Shown: positions 1 through 9,045 of the stretch, piece after piece | How positions within the stretch are numbered: position 1 is the first letter of the stretch | How the letters are laid out: each line of letters begins with the position of its first letter | Origin: Lutispora sp003527145 | Lineage (GTDB): Bacteria; Bacillota; Clostridia; Lutisporales; Lutisporaceae | Direction of reading: 5' to 3' | Assembly (NCBI GenBank): GCA_029983695.1 | Contig: JASBZB010000001.1 | Span: forward strand, 124,001 to 188,000 | Length of the DNA stretch: 64,000 bases | Made by a program: the position numbers and the translations under genes | The notes under the pieces: model-generated | What the model was told of the DNA's origin: nothing | The model's input: the letters and a program-made list of their open reading frames with translations, nothing else | The model's database searches: none

Positions 1-1580
1 ATATGATAATATCAGGTGCTAATAACCTTGAAAACAATAAGAGCTTGGTAAATTCACTGAATGTTTTTCCCGTGCCGGATGGAGACACTGGTACCAATAT
101 GTCCTTAACAATGAACTCGGCGGTAAAAGAAGTCAATAAGTCCAAAGAATTGGATGTCGCTGCTATAGCCGATTCCGTTGCCAACGGGTCTTTGATGGGC
201 GCCAGAGGCAATTCAGGAGTAATATTGTCTCAAATATTCAGAGGCTTTGCAAAAGCTTTAAAAAATGTCAATGAGATAGATGCGCCAGCTTTAGCTAATG
301 CGCTTATGGAGGGCTCAAATACGGCTTATAAGGCAGTTATGAAACCGACAGAAGGGACTATACTGACGGTTATAAGAGAAAGCGCAGAATACGGAATAAA
401 AATAGCGAAAAATACGGCCAATGCTACTGATTTTCTTGGGAAAGTAATAGAAAAGGCTGATGAAACCTTAAACCGCACTCCTGATATGCTTCCTATATTG
501 AAGCAGGCAGGTGTCGTTGATGCAGGAGGAAAGGGATTAATATATATTTTAAAGGGTATGCATCAGTATCTTATTTCAGAAGATATTATTCAGCTTTCAG
601 AAGCTGCGGAAGAAGAACCGGAGCAGGCTGCTAAGCCTGTGTATGAGGACATTGTATATGGTTATTGCACTGAGTTCTTTATAAAGGGCAAGGCTCTGGA
701 TCCGGAAGAATTCAAGAAGAAAATTACTGAGATCGGAGATTCGATAGTAGTCGTAGGAGATGAAAATCTGATCAAGGTTCATATTCATACAAACAATCCA
801 GGAGTTATAATTGAGAAGGCACTTCAACTCGGCTTTTTGTCGAAAATAAAAATTGATAACATGCGGGAACAGCATGAGGAGCTATTGATAAGTGAAGAAG
901 AGAGAGCGGAAAATCAGGAAGTAAAGAAATATGGGGTAGTTGCTGTAGCAATGGGTTCCGGCATCTCAAGTATTTTTAAAGATCTTGGGGCAAATGAAAT
1001 AATTGAAGGCGGACAAACAATGAACCCCAGTACGGAAGACATATTGAAAAGCGTTGATAGGATAAAGGCAGAAAATATAATTATATTGCCTAATAACGGC
1101 AATATAATATTGGCTGCAAACCAAGCTAAATCACTGTCAAATAAAAATATAATAGTGGCACCGACAAAATCTATCCCTCAAGGGATAAGCGCCTTGATGA
1201 CATTGGATCAGGAAAAATCTCCTGAGGATAATGAAAAAAAGATATCTAAGGCTATAGGGGATGTAAAGACAGGCCTTATTACTTATGCGGTCAGAGACTC
1301 AAATTTTGATGGGGTGGATATTGAAGAAGGCAATTTCCTGGGCATAATGGAAGGAAAGATAGGTGCCGTTGGTGAAGAACTCATTGAAGTGATATATAAA
1401 GTTATGGACGGTATGGTAGATGAAGATGCTTCTTTGATAACACTGTACTATGGAAATGATATTGGAGAAGAGGATGCATCAAAGCTGGAGCAGGAATTGA
1501 TGCAGCGCTATCCCGATTGCGATGTGGAAATGCATTATGGGGGACAGCCATTGTATTATTATATTTTATCGGTGGAATAA
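1..1580 (+). CDS. fakA: Fatty acid kinase catalytic subunit FakA (YloV/DAK2 family), 5' end cut by window
   Basis: ATP-dependent kinase that phosphorylates fatty acids held by a FakB carrier, giving acyl-phosphate for phospholipid synthesis. The N-terminal DhaL-like domain is recognised by the metal/ATP motif PDGDTGTNM near visible residues 24-32 and by a glycine-rich stretch (MGARGNSGVILSQ). The middle and C-terminal FakB-interacting regions run to the stop. The first in-frame ATG is at base 3, but family members normally carry about 10-14 residues before the ISGAN segment, so the real start probably lies before the window and this is a 5' partial gene. It joins the lipid theme of plsX and the fab genes further along. 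A hairpin terminator follows. Family assignment is secure; fatty-acid specificity is inferred from the family. Confidence 0.9.
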   Translation, partial: MIISGANNLENNKSLVNSLNVFPVPDGDTGTNMSLTMNSAVKEVNKSKELDVAAIADSVANGSLMGARGNSGVILSQIFRGFAKALKNVNEIDAPALANALMEGSNTAYKAVMKPTEGTILTVIRESAEYGIKIAKNTANATDFLGKVIEKADETLNRTPDMLPILKQAGVVDAGGKGLIYILKGMHQYLISEDIIQLSEAAEEEPEQAAKPVYEDIVYGYCTEFFIKGKALDPEEFKKKITEIGDSIVVVGDENLIKVHIHTNNPGVIIEKALQLGFLSKIKIDNMREQHEELLISEEERAENQEVKKYGVVAVAMGSGISSIFKDLGANEIIEGGQTMNPSTEDILKSVDRIKAENIIILPNNGNIILAANQAKSLSNKNIIVAPTKSIPQGISALMTLDQEKSPEDNEKKISKAIGDVKTGLITYAVRDSNFDGVDIEEGNFLGIMEGKIGAVGEELIEVIYKVMDGMVDEDASLITLYYGNDIGEEDASKLEQELMQRYPDCDVEMHYGGQPLYYYILSVE

Positions 1581-1592
1581 ATATTTGATTAA

Positions 1593-1626
1593 AAAATGCG
1601 TAAATTGAAGAAGATTTACGCATTTT
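1593..1626 (+). terminator. Hairpin terminator after fakA
   Basis: Perfect 13-bp AT-rich inverted repeat (1593-1605 with 1614-1626) with an 8-nt loop. The right arm ends in four T residues. It separates fakA from recG. The putative recG promoter overlaps its right half. Confidence 0.6.
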
Positions 1627-1633
1627 ATATGAT
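1605..1633 (+). promoter_or_regulatory. Putative sigma-A promoter for recG, overlapping the fakA terminator
   Basis: TTGAAG (1605-1610), 17-bp spacer, TATGAT (1628-1633). The -35 lies in the loop of the fakA terminator and the spacer contains its right arm. This is a pattern match only. Confidence 0.4.
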
Positions 1634-1658
1634 CGAAGACATATGACGAGGTGTCGAA

Positions 1659-3725
1659 ATGAATGTATTAAATGAGAGCGTTCAAGTACTAAAGGGAATA
1701 GGAAGCTCTAAAGCAAGGATGCTGTCACGGCTGGGAATAAATAGGATTCAGGATTTGATATACTATTTTCCTAAGGGATACAAAGATAAGAGCATAATTA
1801 CCCGCATAAAGGATGCGGCTCCCGGAGGTTATTTCAATATAACAGGAGCAGTAGAATCAAAAGCCTCTGAATCCAGAAGCAAGCGGGGGCTTTTGATAAC
1901 AAAATTCCTTGTTTCGGATGGTACAGGCTCCCTTGCGATGGTATTCTACAATAACCGATTTGCTAAAAATATGTTTAAGCAAGGGGATATAGCCGTCTTT
2001 TCAGGGAGAACGAGCTTAATAAATAACATGATATCAATGGAGTGTCCGGAGTATGAAAAGTCTGTTGGGAATAATATAAATACTCTCAGGATAGTGCCGG
2101 AATACGGCCTTACTGAGGGTTTGAGCCAAAAAGAAATCAGAAAAGCTATTTATGGAGCTTTGGAGTTGGTGGATAATAAGATGGAAGAAGTGTTTCCGGC
2201 AGAATTCAGAAAAAGATTCAAGCTGTCGGAGATAAACTTTTCAATAAGGAATATCCATTTTCCTGATTCATTAAAAAGCCTTGAAATGGCTCAGCACAGA
2301 TTAAAATTTCAGGAAGTGTTCTTTTTCCAATCATACCTTCTAAGGATGAGGAACAGAACGGCTATTGGAGAGGAAGGCATTGAGTTTAAGGCTAAAGAAG
2401 ATGCCAGGGCCTTTGAATCAAAGCTTCCTTATTCACTTACTTCAGCTCAAAGGAGGGTACTGGAAGAAGTGCTGGCGGACATGGAAAAACCTTTAGCCAT
2501 GAATAGGCTGATCCAGGGGGACGTGGGATCTGGCAAGACGGTTATTGCCTTCTTAGCATTGCTTAATTGTGTTAAAAGCGGCTACCAAGGAGTTTTGATG
2601 GCACCTACAGAGATTCTGGCAGCGCAGCATTTTGAAACCATAAGAGACTATATCAACCTCGGGGGCGAAAATATAAAAATAGAGCTCATAACGGGCAGTA
2701 TGAGATCAGCCTGTAAAAAAGAAGCTTTAGAGAATATGAGGGAAGGAAAGATAGATATAATAATCGGTACACATGCCGTATTAAGTGAAGGTGTGGCATT
2801 TAATAAGCTGGGCTTGGTTATAACCGATGAACAACATAGATTTGGGGTAAGACAAAGAGCTATACTGCAGTCAAAAGGTTTAAATCCTGATATGCTGGTC
2901 ATGAGCGCCACTCCCATACCCAGAACTCTTTCCCTTGTCCTCTATGGAGATCTTGATATTTCTGTGATAGACGAGCTTCCTCCAAACAGAAAAAAGATAG
3001 AAACCTATTTTATAAGCTCGGATAAGAGAGACAGGCTTTATAATTTTATAAAAAAGCTTATTGGAGAAGGCCGCCAAGCATATATAGTATGCCCTTTGGT
3101 AGAAGAGTCGGAAAAGCTGGAATTAAATTCAGCAAAGGAGTATTGTGAGAATATTAAAAAGAGCTATTTTAAGGAGTACAACATAGGATTGGTCTATGGT
3201 AAAATGAAGAACGAAGAAAAGGATAAGGCAATGTTCAGCTTTAAAAATGGTGAAACGCAGATCATCGTTTCGACCACTGTTATTGAGGTTGGAATAAATG
3301 TGCCTAATGCCACAATAATGCTGATAGAAAATGCTGAAAGATTTGGACTTGCCCAGCTTCACCAGCTTCGGGGAAGAGTTGGCAGGGGAGAACATCAATC
3401 TTATTGCATATTGATATCAGATTCAAACAGCGAGGTTGTCAGAGAAAGACTTAGCTTTATGACTAAAACTAATGACGGTTTTTTGATCGCAAAAAAAGAT
3501 CTGGAGACAAGAGGCAGCGGTGAAATTCTGGGTACCAGGCAGCATGGTTTAGAAGAGTTTCGCCTGGTAGATTTATCAAAAGATTATGATATTATAAAGA
3601 ACTCAAAGGAAGCCATAGAATATTTATATAAGGATAATGGGATTAAAGAAGCTATATACCATAAGTTGGTCAAATATTTAAACGATGAGTTTGATAAAAT
3701 AATTGAAAAGATTGCATTGAATTGA
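1659..3725 (+). CDS. recG: ATP-dependent DNA helicase RecG
   Basis: Branched-DNA translocase that remodels stalled replication forks and Holliday junctions. At 688 residues it has the normal family length. An N-terminal wedge/OB-fold region (about residues 1-230) is followed by two helicase lobes. Walker A (GDVGSGKT) lies near residue 287, the DEQH Walker B near 390, the SATPIPRTL motif near 420, and motif VI (HQLRGRVGRGEHQSYC) near 570. The ATG at 1659 follows the ribosome-binding site GACGAGGTG. The next gene, rsmD, is 254 nt away and has its own promoter, so recG is probably transcribed alone or as the last gene of its unit. Confidence 0.97.
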   Translation: MNVLNESVQVLKGIGSSKARMLSRLGINRIQDLIYYFPKGYKDKSIITRIKDAAPGGYFNITGAVESKASESRSKRGLLITKFLVSDGTGSLAMVFYNNRFAKNMFKQGDIAVFSGRTSLINNMISMECPEYEKSVGNNINTLRIVPEYGLTEGLSQKEIRKAIYGALELVDNKMEEVFPAEFRKRFKLSEINFSIRNIHFPDSLKSLEMAQHRLKFQEVFFFQSYLLRMRNRTAIGEEGIEFKAKEDARAFESKLPYSLTSAQRRVLEEVLADMEKPLAMNRLIQGDVGSGKTVIAFLALLNCVKSGYQGVLMAPTEILAAQHFETIRDYINLGGENIKIELITGSMRSACKKEALENMREGKIDIIIGTHAVLSEGVAFNKLGLVITDEQHRFGVRQRAILQSKGLNPDMLVMSATPIPRTLSLVLYGDLDISVIDELPPNRKKIETYFISSDKRDRLYNFIKKLIGEGRQAYIVCPLVEESEKLELNSAKEYCENIKKSYFKEYNIGLVYGKMKNEEKDKAMFSFKNGETQIIVSTTVIEVGINVPNATIMLIENAERFGLAQLHQLRGRVGRGEHQSYCILISDSNSEVVRERLSFMTKTNDGFLIAKKDLETRGSGEILGTRQHGLEEFRLVDLSKDYDIIKNSKEAIEYLYKDNGIKEAIYHKLVKYLNDEFDKIIEKIALN

Positions 3726-3782
3726 CTTTAACTAGCGCAATTACTTCATTTACAAATCGCTAAAAATAACCTATTAAATAAA

Positions 3783-3806
3783 ATACTGGTGATAAATCAC
3801 CAGTAT
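3783..3806 (+). repeat. Inverted repeat in the recG-rsmD gap
   Basis: Perfect 11-bp arms (3783-3793 and 3796-3806) separated by two bases, so an RNA hairpin would have about 10 bp and a 4-nt loop. No T-run follows; the next bases are a purine-rich stretch (AGGGAGAGGAG). It may end or stabilise the recG transcript. A weak 17-codon hydrophobic reading frame at 3837-3890 follows it; I do not call that a gene. Confidence 0.4.
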
Positions 3807-3920
3807 AGGGAGAGGAGAAATTGAAGGAAGAGCTCTATGGGGAAATATAGTGTTTTACTAATATCCCTAGCTATAGATTTTGCATTATAATAATTTTTAT
3901 ACAGATAATAAAATCATATT

Positions 3921-3949
3921 TTGTCTAAAAATAGGCTTTGTGTTAAAAT
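3921..3949 (+). promoter_or_regulatory. Sigma-A promoter for rsmD-coaD
   Basis: TTGTCT (3921-3926), 17-bp spacer, TAAAAT (3944-3949), with an extended -10 TG one base upstream. It lies 30 bp before the rsmD start, so the leader would be short. Confidence 0.6.
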
Positions 3950-3979
3950 ATAATTGTCGTTTAGTTAGGAGGTTTATCA

Positions 3980-4546
3980 TTGAGAATAATAGCTGGGGAG
4001 CTGAAAGGAAGAAAACTGGATAGGATAGACACCGGTTCCATAAGGCCTACTTCGGACAGGGTAAGGGAAGCGTTGTTCAGTATCTTAGGAGATATGGTCA
4101 TTGATTCCAGCTTTTTAGATTTATTTTCCGGCAGCGGCGGCGTCGGTATAGAAGCTTACAGCAGAGGCGCAAAGGAAGTTGTTTTTGTTGATGTCGATTC
4201 CGAGAGCGTGAAAGTATTGAAAAATAACCTTAAAAAGACCGATATAATAGGAGAGACTGAAGTAATATACAATGATTATGCTTTGGCTATTGACAAGCTT
4301 TCAAGTCAAGGAAGAAAATTTGACATCATATTTATTGATCCCCCTTATAAAGCAGGCATAGCCTTGGAAGCAGTAAAAAAAATTCAGGCGAGGGATTTGC
4401 TTAAGAAGGATGGAATCATTGTTATTGAACATGAATATAAGGAATCCATGCCTGAGAAGGAAGGCATATTTAGCATGTTTAAGGGAAAAAAATATGGTAA
4501 CGTTGGTTTGTCATTATATGTTGCAAAAAAGGAGAATGGAGAGTAA
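3980..4546 (+). CDS. rsmD: 16S rRNA (guanine966-N2)-methyltransferase RsmD
   Basis: Class I SAM-dependent enzyme that methylates G966 of 16S rRNA during small-subunit assembly. The N-terminal signature MRIIAGELKGRKL is typical of the family. It is followed by the SAM-binding loop FLDLFSGSGGVGIEA near residues 43-57 and the catalytic DPPY motif near residue 120. Its 188 residues match the family. The start is TTG at 3980, placed by AGGAGG seven to eight bases upstream. It is directly followed by coaD with a 5-nt gap, the usual rsmD-coaD pairing in Firmicutes. Confidence 0.95.
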   Translation: MRIIAGELKGRKLDRIDTGSIRPTSDRVREALFSILGDMVIDSSFLDLFSGSGGVGIEAYSRGAKEVVFVDVDSESVKVLKNNLKKTDIIGETEVIYNDYALAIDKLSSQGRKFDIIFIDPPYKAGIALEAVKKIQARDLLKKDGIIVIEHEYKESMPEKEGIFSMFKGKKYGNVGLSLYVAKKENGE

Positions 4547-4551
4547 TAAAT

Positions 4552-5025
4552 ATGAAGATAGGAGTGTATCCCGGAAGTTTTGACCCTGTTACAAATGGAC
4601 ACTTGGATATAATAGAGAGAGCCTCTAAACTGTTTGATAAACTAATAGTGGGTGTGGGTGTCAACAATAATAAAAAATCATTGTTTTCTGTGGAAAAGAG
4701 ATTGGAATTTATTGAGGTTAGCTGCAAGAGCATCCCTAATGTAGAAGTAGATTCTTTCAGCGGGTTGTTGATAGAATTTATGAGAGAAAAGAATGCCAAT
4801 ACGATAGTAAAGGGCTTAAGAGCTATATCGGATTTTGAATATGAATTTCAGATGGCATTGATGAACAGAAAGCTTAATCCCGAGATAGAAACAATTTTTA
4901 TGATGACGAGCAGCAAATACTCATATCTAAGCTCAAGTCTCATTAAGGAGGTTGCTGGATTTGGAGGCTGTGTGAGAGGTTTGATACCGGAGGTTGTAGA
5001 AAAGGAATTACATAAAAAATTGTAA
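4552..5025 (+). CDS. coaD: Phosphopantetheine adenylyltransferase CoaD
   Basis: Catalyses the penultimate step of coenzyme A synthesis, 4'-phosphopantetheine plus ATP to dephospho-CoA. The nucleotidyltransferase motif is at the N-terminus (GSFDPVTNGHLD, TxGH variant of HxGH, residues 8-19). The second signature lies near residue 125 in the segment SSKYSYLSSSLIKEV. At 157 residues it is full length. It is cotranscribed with rsmD upstream, and the coiled-coil gene follows after 15 nt. CoA from this pathway is needed to charge AcpP encoded at 16.6 kb. Confidence 0.97.
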   Translation: MKIGVYPGSFDPVTNGHLDIIERASKLFDKLIVGVGVNNNKKSLFSVEKRLEFIEVSCKSIPNVEVDSFSGLLIEFMREKNANTIVKGLRAISDFEYEFQMALMNRKLNPEIETIFMMTSSKYSYLSSSLIKEVAGFGGCVRGLIPEVVEKELHKKL

Positions 5026-5040
5026 GTAGGGGGTTGTATT

Positions 5041-5577
5041 ATGGAGGTTTTACTTTTATTAGATGCTTTGGAGGACATAATTGAAAAGGCATCAAATTTG
5101 CCCTTATCCTCAAAAGCAATGATTAATAAAGAAGAGCTGCTGGAGATAATAAAAGATATAAGGATCAAGCTTCCTGATGAAATGAAGCAGGCTCAATGGA
5201 TTAAAGAAGAAAGACAAAAAATATTGATAGAAGCCAAAAAAGAAGCGGAAGGCATTAGAAAAGAGTGCGACGAGAGGCTTCAGAAGATAAAGGAAGAAAG
5301 ACAAAGAATTCTTGCAGAAGCAGAAAAAGAATCAGAGATTTTAAGACAGGAAGCTGATCGAAGGATAAAGAGCATGATAGATGAAAGCGAAGTAACAAAA
5401 CGCGCAAACGAGCAGGCAAAAGACATCATAAACGCTGCGCAGCAGGATGCGAAGAAAATCAGATTGGGTGCAAGAGCCTATGCGGATGATATATTGTCGG
5501 AACTGTCGCTAAGGATTGAAAAGGTATTATCTACTATCAGTGCTAACAGAGAAGAATTGAAAAATTATAAAAGCTGA
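5041..5577 (+). CDS. Conserved coiled-coil protein downstream of coaD, unknown function
   Basis: This 178-residue protein has a short N-terminal helical segment (residues 1-50), then a charged, heptad-like region rich in K, E, R and A (about residues 55-150). That region is predicted to form a long coiled coil and contains a repeated KEERQ(K/R)IL(I/A)EA(K/E)KE unit near residues 56 and 87. The composition resembles ATP-synthase b-subunit or DivIVA-like proteins, which is how relatives are often labelled, but I see no transmembrane segment and no specific motif. I do not assign a function. It is the last gene of the rsmD-coaD unit and is followed by a strong bidirectional terminator. Confidence 0.75.
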   Translation: MEVLLLLDALEDIIEKASNLPLSSKAMINKEELLEIIKDIRIKLPDEMKQAQWIKEERQKILIEAKKEAEGIRKECDERLQKIKEERQRILAEAEKESEILRQEADRRIKSMIDESEVTKRANEQAKDIINAAQQDAKKIRLGARAYADDILSELSLRIEKVLSTISANREELKNYKS

Positions 5578-5613
5578 TTAAAAAATAAGCTGTCAATTCA
5601 GCTTATTTTTTAA
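5578..5613. terminator. Bidirectional terminator between the coiled-coil gene and ylbJ
   Basis: Perfect 15-bp inverted repeat (5578-5592 with 5599-5613) around a 6-nt loop, with A-tract and T-tract ends, so it can work on both strands. The ylbJ stop codon lies in the loop. Confidence 0.8.
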
Positions 5614-6789
5614 TCTGCTGGAAAACCCAATCATATATATTGTAAATGAGAGCAGAGCCATAAACAGCGATAGCAAGGAGACTGCCTTGATAGATAAAAT
5701 TATTATATTATACCAGTTCAATGAACGATAGCATGAGTATAATGAATACGTGTTAAATACAGGTAGATTGCCTAACTTATTCAGAAAAAGAGTATATATG
5801 GCGGCTAAAACTCCTTGAAGAATTTTCATTAAAAAATATATAAAAAAATTTATATCGGTATCCTGTATTATGCCTGAAACCTGAGCATTGACAGAAAGTC
5901 CTCCAAAGCCTATAAAGAAGCTGATCATAATAGCTTTGACCAGGTCAGGCATGTAGGCTTGTGCGCATTCCTTTATCCCGTTAGTCAATTCTAAAAGCCC
6001 TGAAATCACAACCGGTATATAGTGATTGCTATCTATACTGATCAAAGGGATTAGATCAATAAGCCCGGATATGAGGGTTAATATGCCTGTAACCTTTATT
6101 ATTTTTGATATTACAGAAAAAATAATTATATAGCCGCCCACCAGCAAGATTAGGCTTACTCCGTTCTTGACAGAATCTCCCATCAACTGGCCTATGCTTC
6201 TTTTGTCTGTTTTTCTGTAATTTATCAACTCTTTAAAGGGATTTGTAATATAAAGATCCTTTTTAGACATTTCATTTCTTTTATAAAATCTCATGATAAA
6301 TCCACAGCTTATTGCAGATAAATAATGTGCAATCAATAATATAGCAGCGGCTTGCGGCTTTTTAAGGATGCCTACGGATACAGCACCTATTATAAATAGA
6401 GGCCCTGAAGTGCTGCATAGGCTTATCATTCTTTGAGCTTCCGTTTTGCTGCACTGATCACTCATTCTCAGGCTGGCGATGATCTTTGCTCCTACCGGAT
6501 ACCCGGAAGCAATGCTCATCACAAATGCAAAGGCTCCTTCTCCGGGCACATTGAATGCAACGCTCATCAGAGGCTTAAATATGCTGCCAATGAAGCTGAC
6601 CACTCCTAAACCGATCAATATCTCCACACATATAAAAAAGGGCAAGAGGGCAGGGCAAACTACATTAAGCCATAGATTAAGCCCTTCCAGTGACGCTTTG
6701 AAGCTTTCTTCAGGAAATATCATTATGCTGAATATGATGAAAAGAAATATCAAAGCATTTATAAAAGTGGATAAATATTTTTTGATCAT
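5593..6789 (-). CDS. ylbJ: Sporulation integral membrane protein YlbJ (nucleoside-recognition domain family)
   Basis: Polytopic membrane protein; its Bacillus relative is made in the mother cell under sigma-E and is needed for normal spore cortex formation. The sequence shows many hydrophobic segments and conserved stretches such as ASGYPVGAKI and FGGLSVNAQ typical of the family. I place the start at the ATG at 6789 (398 residues) because AGGTGA lies six bases upstream; an in-frame ATG eight codons earlier has no such site. It is divergent from the patatin gene and shares a bidirectional terminator with the gene downstream. No clear sigma-E promoter was recognised. Confidence 0.88.
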   Translation of the reverse strand: MIKKYLSTFINALIFLFIIFSIMIFPEESFKASLEGLNLWLNVVCPALLPFFICVEILIGLGVVSFIGSIFKPLMSVAFNVPGEGAFAFVMSIASGYPVGAKIIASLRMSDQCSKTEAQRMISLCSTSGPLFIIGAVSVGILKKPQAAAILLIAHYLSAISCGFIMRFYKRNEMSKKDLYITNPFKELINYRKTDKRSIGQLMGDSVKNGVSLILLVGGYIIIFSVISKIIKVTGILTLISGLIDLIPLISIDSNHYIPVVISGLLELTNGIKECAQAYMPDLVKAIMISFFIGFGGLSVNAQVSGIIQDTDINFFIYFLMKILQGVLAAIYTLFLNKLGNLPVFNTYSLYSCYRSLNWYNIIILSIKAVSLLSLFMALLSFTIYMIGFSSRLKNKLN

Positions 6790-6886
6790 AAACTCACCTA
6801 AAATATTATACAAGATAATATATTATATTAACGGAAAATATAACTATACTCATTATTTTATACAAATGTTCAGGAGTTGATTTTGA

Positions 6887-7696
6887 ATGACTGCAAAACC
6901 TAAAATCGGCCTGGCATTGGGCTCAGGAGCATCAAGAGGTCTGGCTCATATAGGCGTATTGAAGACCTTGGACAGATATGGCATTAAGCCGGATTATATT
7001 GCAGGATGCAGCATAGGTGCCTTGGTAGGGGCCTTGTACCTCTGTGATATTGATTTGGATCTATTGATAAAGCTGGCTAAAAATATGAAAGCTGACATAT
7101 GGATGGACCCTGCAGTCTCAAAAAAAGGAATATTAGCCGGTAAAAAAGCCGAAGAATTCATAAAAATCTTAACACGAAATAAGAATATTGAAGAATTGGG
7201 AAAACCCATATGCATTGTGGCGACGGACTTAACGAATTCTAAAAGGCATGTTTTTACTCAAGGCCCTTTATGGAGGGCTGTCAGAGCCAGCATATCCATA
7301 CCGGGAATATTTTGCCCGGTTGAAATGGACGATATGATCCTTGTAGATGGCGGAGTGATAGAGAGAGTGCCTGCGGCCCTGGCAAAGGAAATGGGGGCAG
7401 ACATAGTAATTGCTGTTGATGTGGGCAAAGGCCCGAGCAATATAAAGCCTAGGAATTTGTTTGAGATAATTATGCAGAGCATAGAGACGATGGAAAATAC
7501 AATAGTAGAGAACAAATTGGAAGATGATTATATCATCATTAACCCAGTAATTAAAAATATTAACCCATTGGATTTTACAAGGGTTGACCTATGCATAGAA
7601 GAGGGAGAAAAATCTGCATCAGAAGCCATGCCCCGAATAAATGAAGCCATAGAAAAATATTATGACTCCTCAATATACAAAGGAGAAGTTTTATAA
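6887..7696 (+). CDS. Patatin-like phospholipase / acyl hydrolase (RssA/YlbK-type)
   Basis: Predicted serine acyl hydrolase with a Ser-Asp dyad. The oxyanion glycine-rich loop is GSGASRG (residues 12-18), the nucleophile elbow is GCSIG (residues 40-44, Ser42), and the catalytic Asp is in DGG near residue 154. There is no signal peptide, so it is likely cytoplasmic or membrane-associated. The length of 269 residues is normal for bacterial one-domain patatins. It is divergent from ylbJ. Its 3' end overlaps tmcAL, on the other strand, by 37 bp. A patatin next to ylbJ and tmcAL (ylbM) is the same neighbourhood as ylbJKM in Bacillus. The substrate is unknown. Confidence 0.88.
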   Translation: MTAKPKIGLALGSGASRGLAHIGVLKTLDRYGIKPDYIAGCSIGALVGALYLCDIDLDLLIKLAKNMKADIWMDPAVSKKGILAGKKAEEFIKILTRNKNIEELGKPICIVATDLTNSKRHVFTQGPLWRAVRASISIPGIFCPVEMDDMILVDGGVIERVPAALAKEMGADIVIAVDVGKGPSNIKPRNLFEIIMQSIETMENTIVENKLEDDYIIINPVIKNINPLDFTRVDLCIEEGEKSASEAMPRINEAIEKYYDSSIYKGEVL

Positions 7697-8886
7697 TCTT
7701 CACCGGCCTCTTTGCAGCTTTTATTCTTATATGCCAGGCTATATATATCCGTTGCCATCATATCCAGGCTGAACATTCTTTCCAAATGCTGAGATTGGGG
7801 CATAAAATCCGCTGCTTTGATTATTATTGGATATATGGATATTTTTTTTATCTCTTTCAGCAGTTCTCTCCCCTTTTTATTGAAAGCCAGCACTCTGATA
7901 TAGATTGGTGCTTCAGATAACTTTGCATAGCTTACATCTTCTTTTTTTATGGTTAAAAGCATATGGCAGAGGGTTCTTTGCAAAGAGGTCCTTGTATAGC
8001 GCTTTGTCTTCAAAGCCGAAATAATATTCTCGAAATCCATAGAGGATCTGCCTGCTTTTTTTAACCTATATTCAATGCCTTCCTTGATTTCAGGCAAGGT
8101 CTTAATATATTCAAGGTTTGATTTCCTTAACTCATACAATAAAATATTGGAAAAGTCCTCCCAGAATACAGGCCCTTTTCCATAGTCCAGATTTTGCTGC
8201 ATTATATTATATGAATATTCTGGCGTTGATGAGCGTATTGGGTCCGTCAGACCGCTTGCTCTCAATTCTTCTCTAATGGCTGTAGCACTGGAGATGGTAC
8301 CTGTAAAAGCCGCATCATTATAGTTATTTCTGATTCTTTTTACTGTGACGGGCTTTATTGAACTATTTAAACATATCAGAGATTTAATATATTCTATACC
8401 AAGCACATTGTTTGGGTAAGACAATAGATCTCCATAAGCTGCTTTGTATGCTTCTCCCACAGCTTTTGAATAAGTCATACCCCTTGCCATGCTATCCTTT
8501 ATTTTATGTCTTATTTCTTTCGGTTCATTCATTAATACAACCGCAATTTCAGACAGCTTTTCTACATCACCATTTTCACTTCCAAAGCATAAGCAGTCTA
8601 TTATGCCCAGTGAATTTAAAATTTTTATTGCACCAAAAGCAAATATTTCCGCAGTTTGACATGAATATACAACAGGAAGTTCTATTACCAAATCAATACC
8701 GCCTAAAACCGCCATTTTTGCTCTGGACCATTTATCAAAAATAGCAGGCTCCCCTCTTTGAAGAAAATTTCCACTCATAACAGCCACAGCGTATTCTGCG
8801 CTGCATATTTTTTTTGACAAATCTAAATGGTATTTATGGCCATTATGAAAAGGATTATATTCTGAAACTATACCCACAACTTTCAT
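7660..8886 (-). CDS. tmcAL: tRNA(Met) cytidine acetate ligase TmcAL (YlbM)
   Basis: Uses acetate and ATP, through acetyl-adenylate, to form N4-acetylcytidine at the wobble base of elongator tRNA-Met. The nucleotidyltransferase-like N-terminus reads GIVSEYNPFHNGH (residues 4-16), and a second conserved block, MSGNFLQRGEPA, is near residue 36. At 408 residues it is full length. The ATG at 8886 is preceded by GGGAGAG. It is convergent with, and overlaps, the patatin gene. It is divergent from ackA, which also binds acetate; a functional link is only a guess. Confidence 0.92.
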   Translation of the reverse strand: MKVVGIVSEYNPFHNGHKYHLDLSKKICSAEYAVAVMSGNFLQRGEPAIFDKWSRAKMAVLGGIDLVIELPVVYSCQTAEIFAFGAIKILNSLGIIDCLCFGSENGDVEKLSEIAVVLMNEPKEIRHKIKDSMARGMTYSKAVGEAYKAAYGDLLSYPNNVLGIEYIKSLICLNSSIKPVTVKRIRNNYNDAAFTGTISSATAIREELRASGLTDPIRSSTPEYSYNIMQQNLDYGKGPVFWEDFSNILLYELRKSNLEYIKTLPEIKEGIEYRLKKAGRSSMDFENIISALKTKRYTRTSLQRTLCHMLLTIKKEDVSYAKLSEAPIYIRVLAFNKKGRELLKEIKKISIYPIIIKAADFMPQSQHLERMFSLDMMATDIYSLAYKNKSCKEAGEDYKTSPLYIEES

Positions 8887-9045
8887 AGTATCTCTCCCGG
8901 GATAAAAAATCTATATATGGTAAAATACATATACATATTATCACAAAAATTGTATATTTAAAAATTATTATTGTCTAAAAGAAGGATATTATTGTTTTAT
9001 ATAGAAAAGAATATAGGCTAAGCATAATAAGTAGGAGGTTTTAAA

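Noticed and set aside
3837..3890. 17-codon hydrophobic frame in the recG-rsmD gap
   Set aside because: Too short to distinguish from chance, with only a modest ribosome-binding match and no recognised family.
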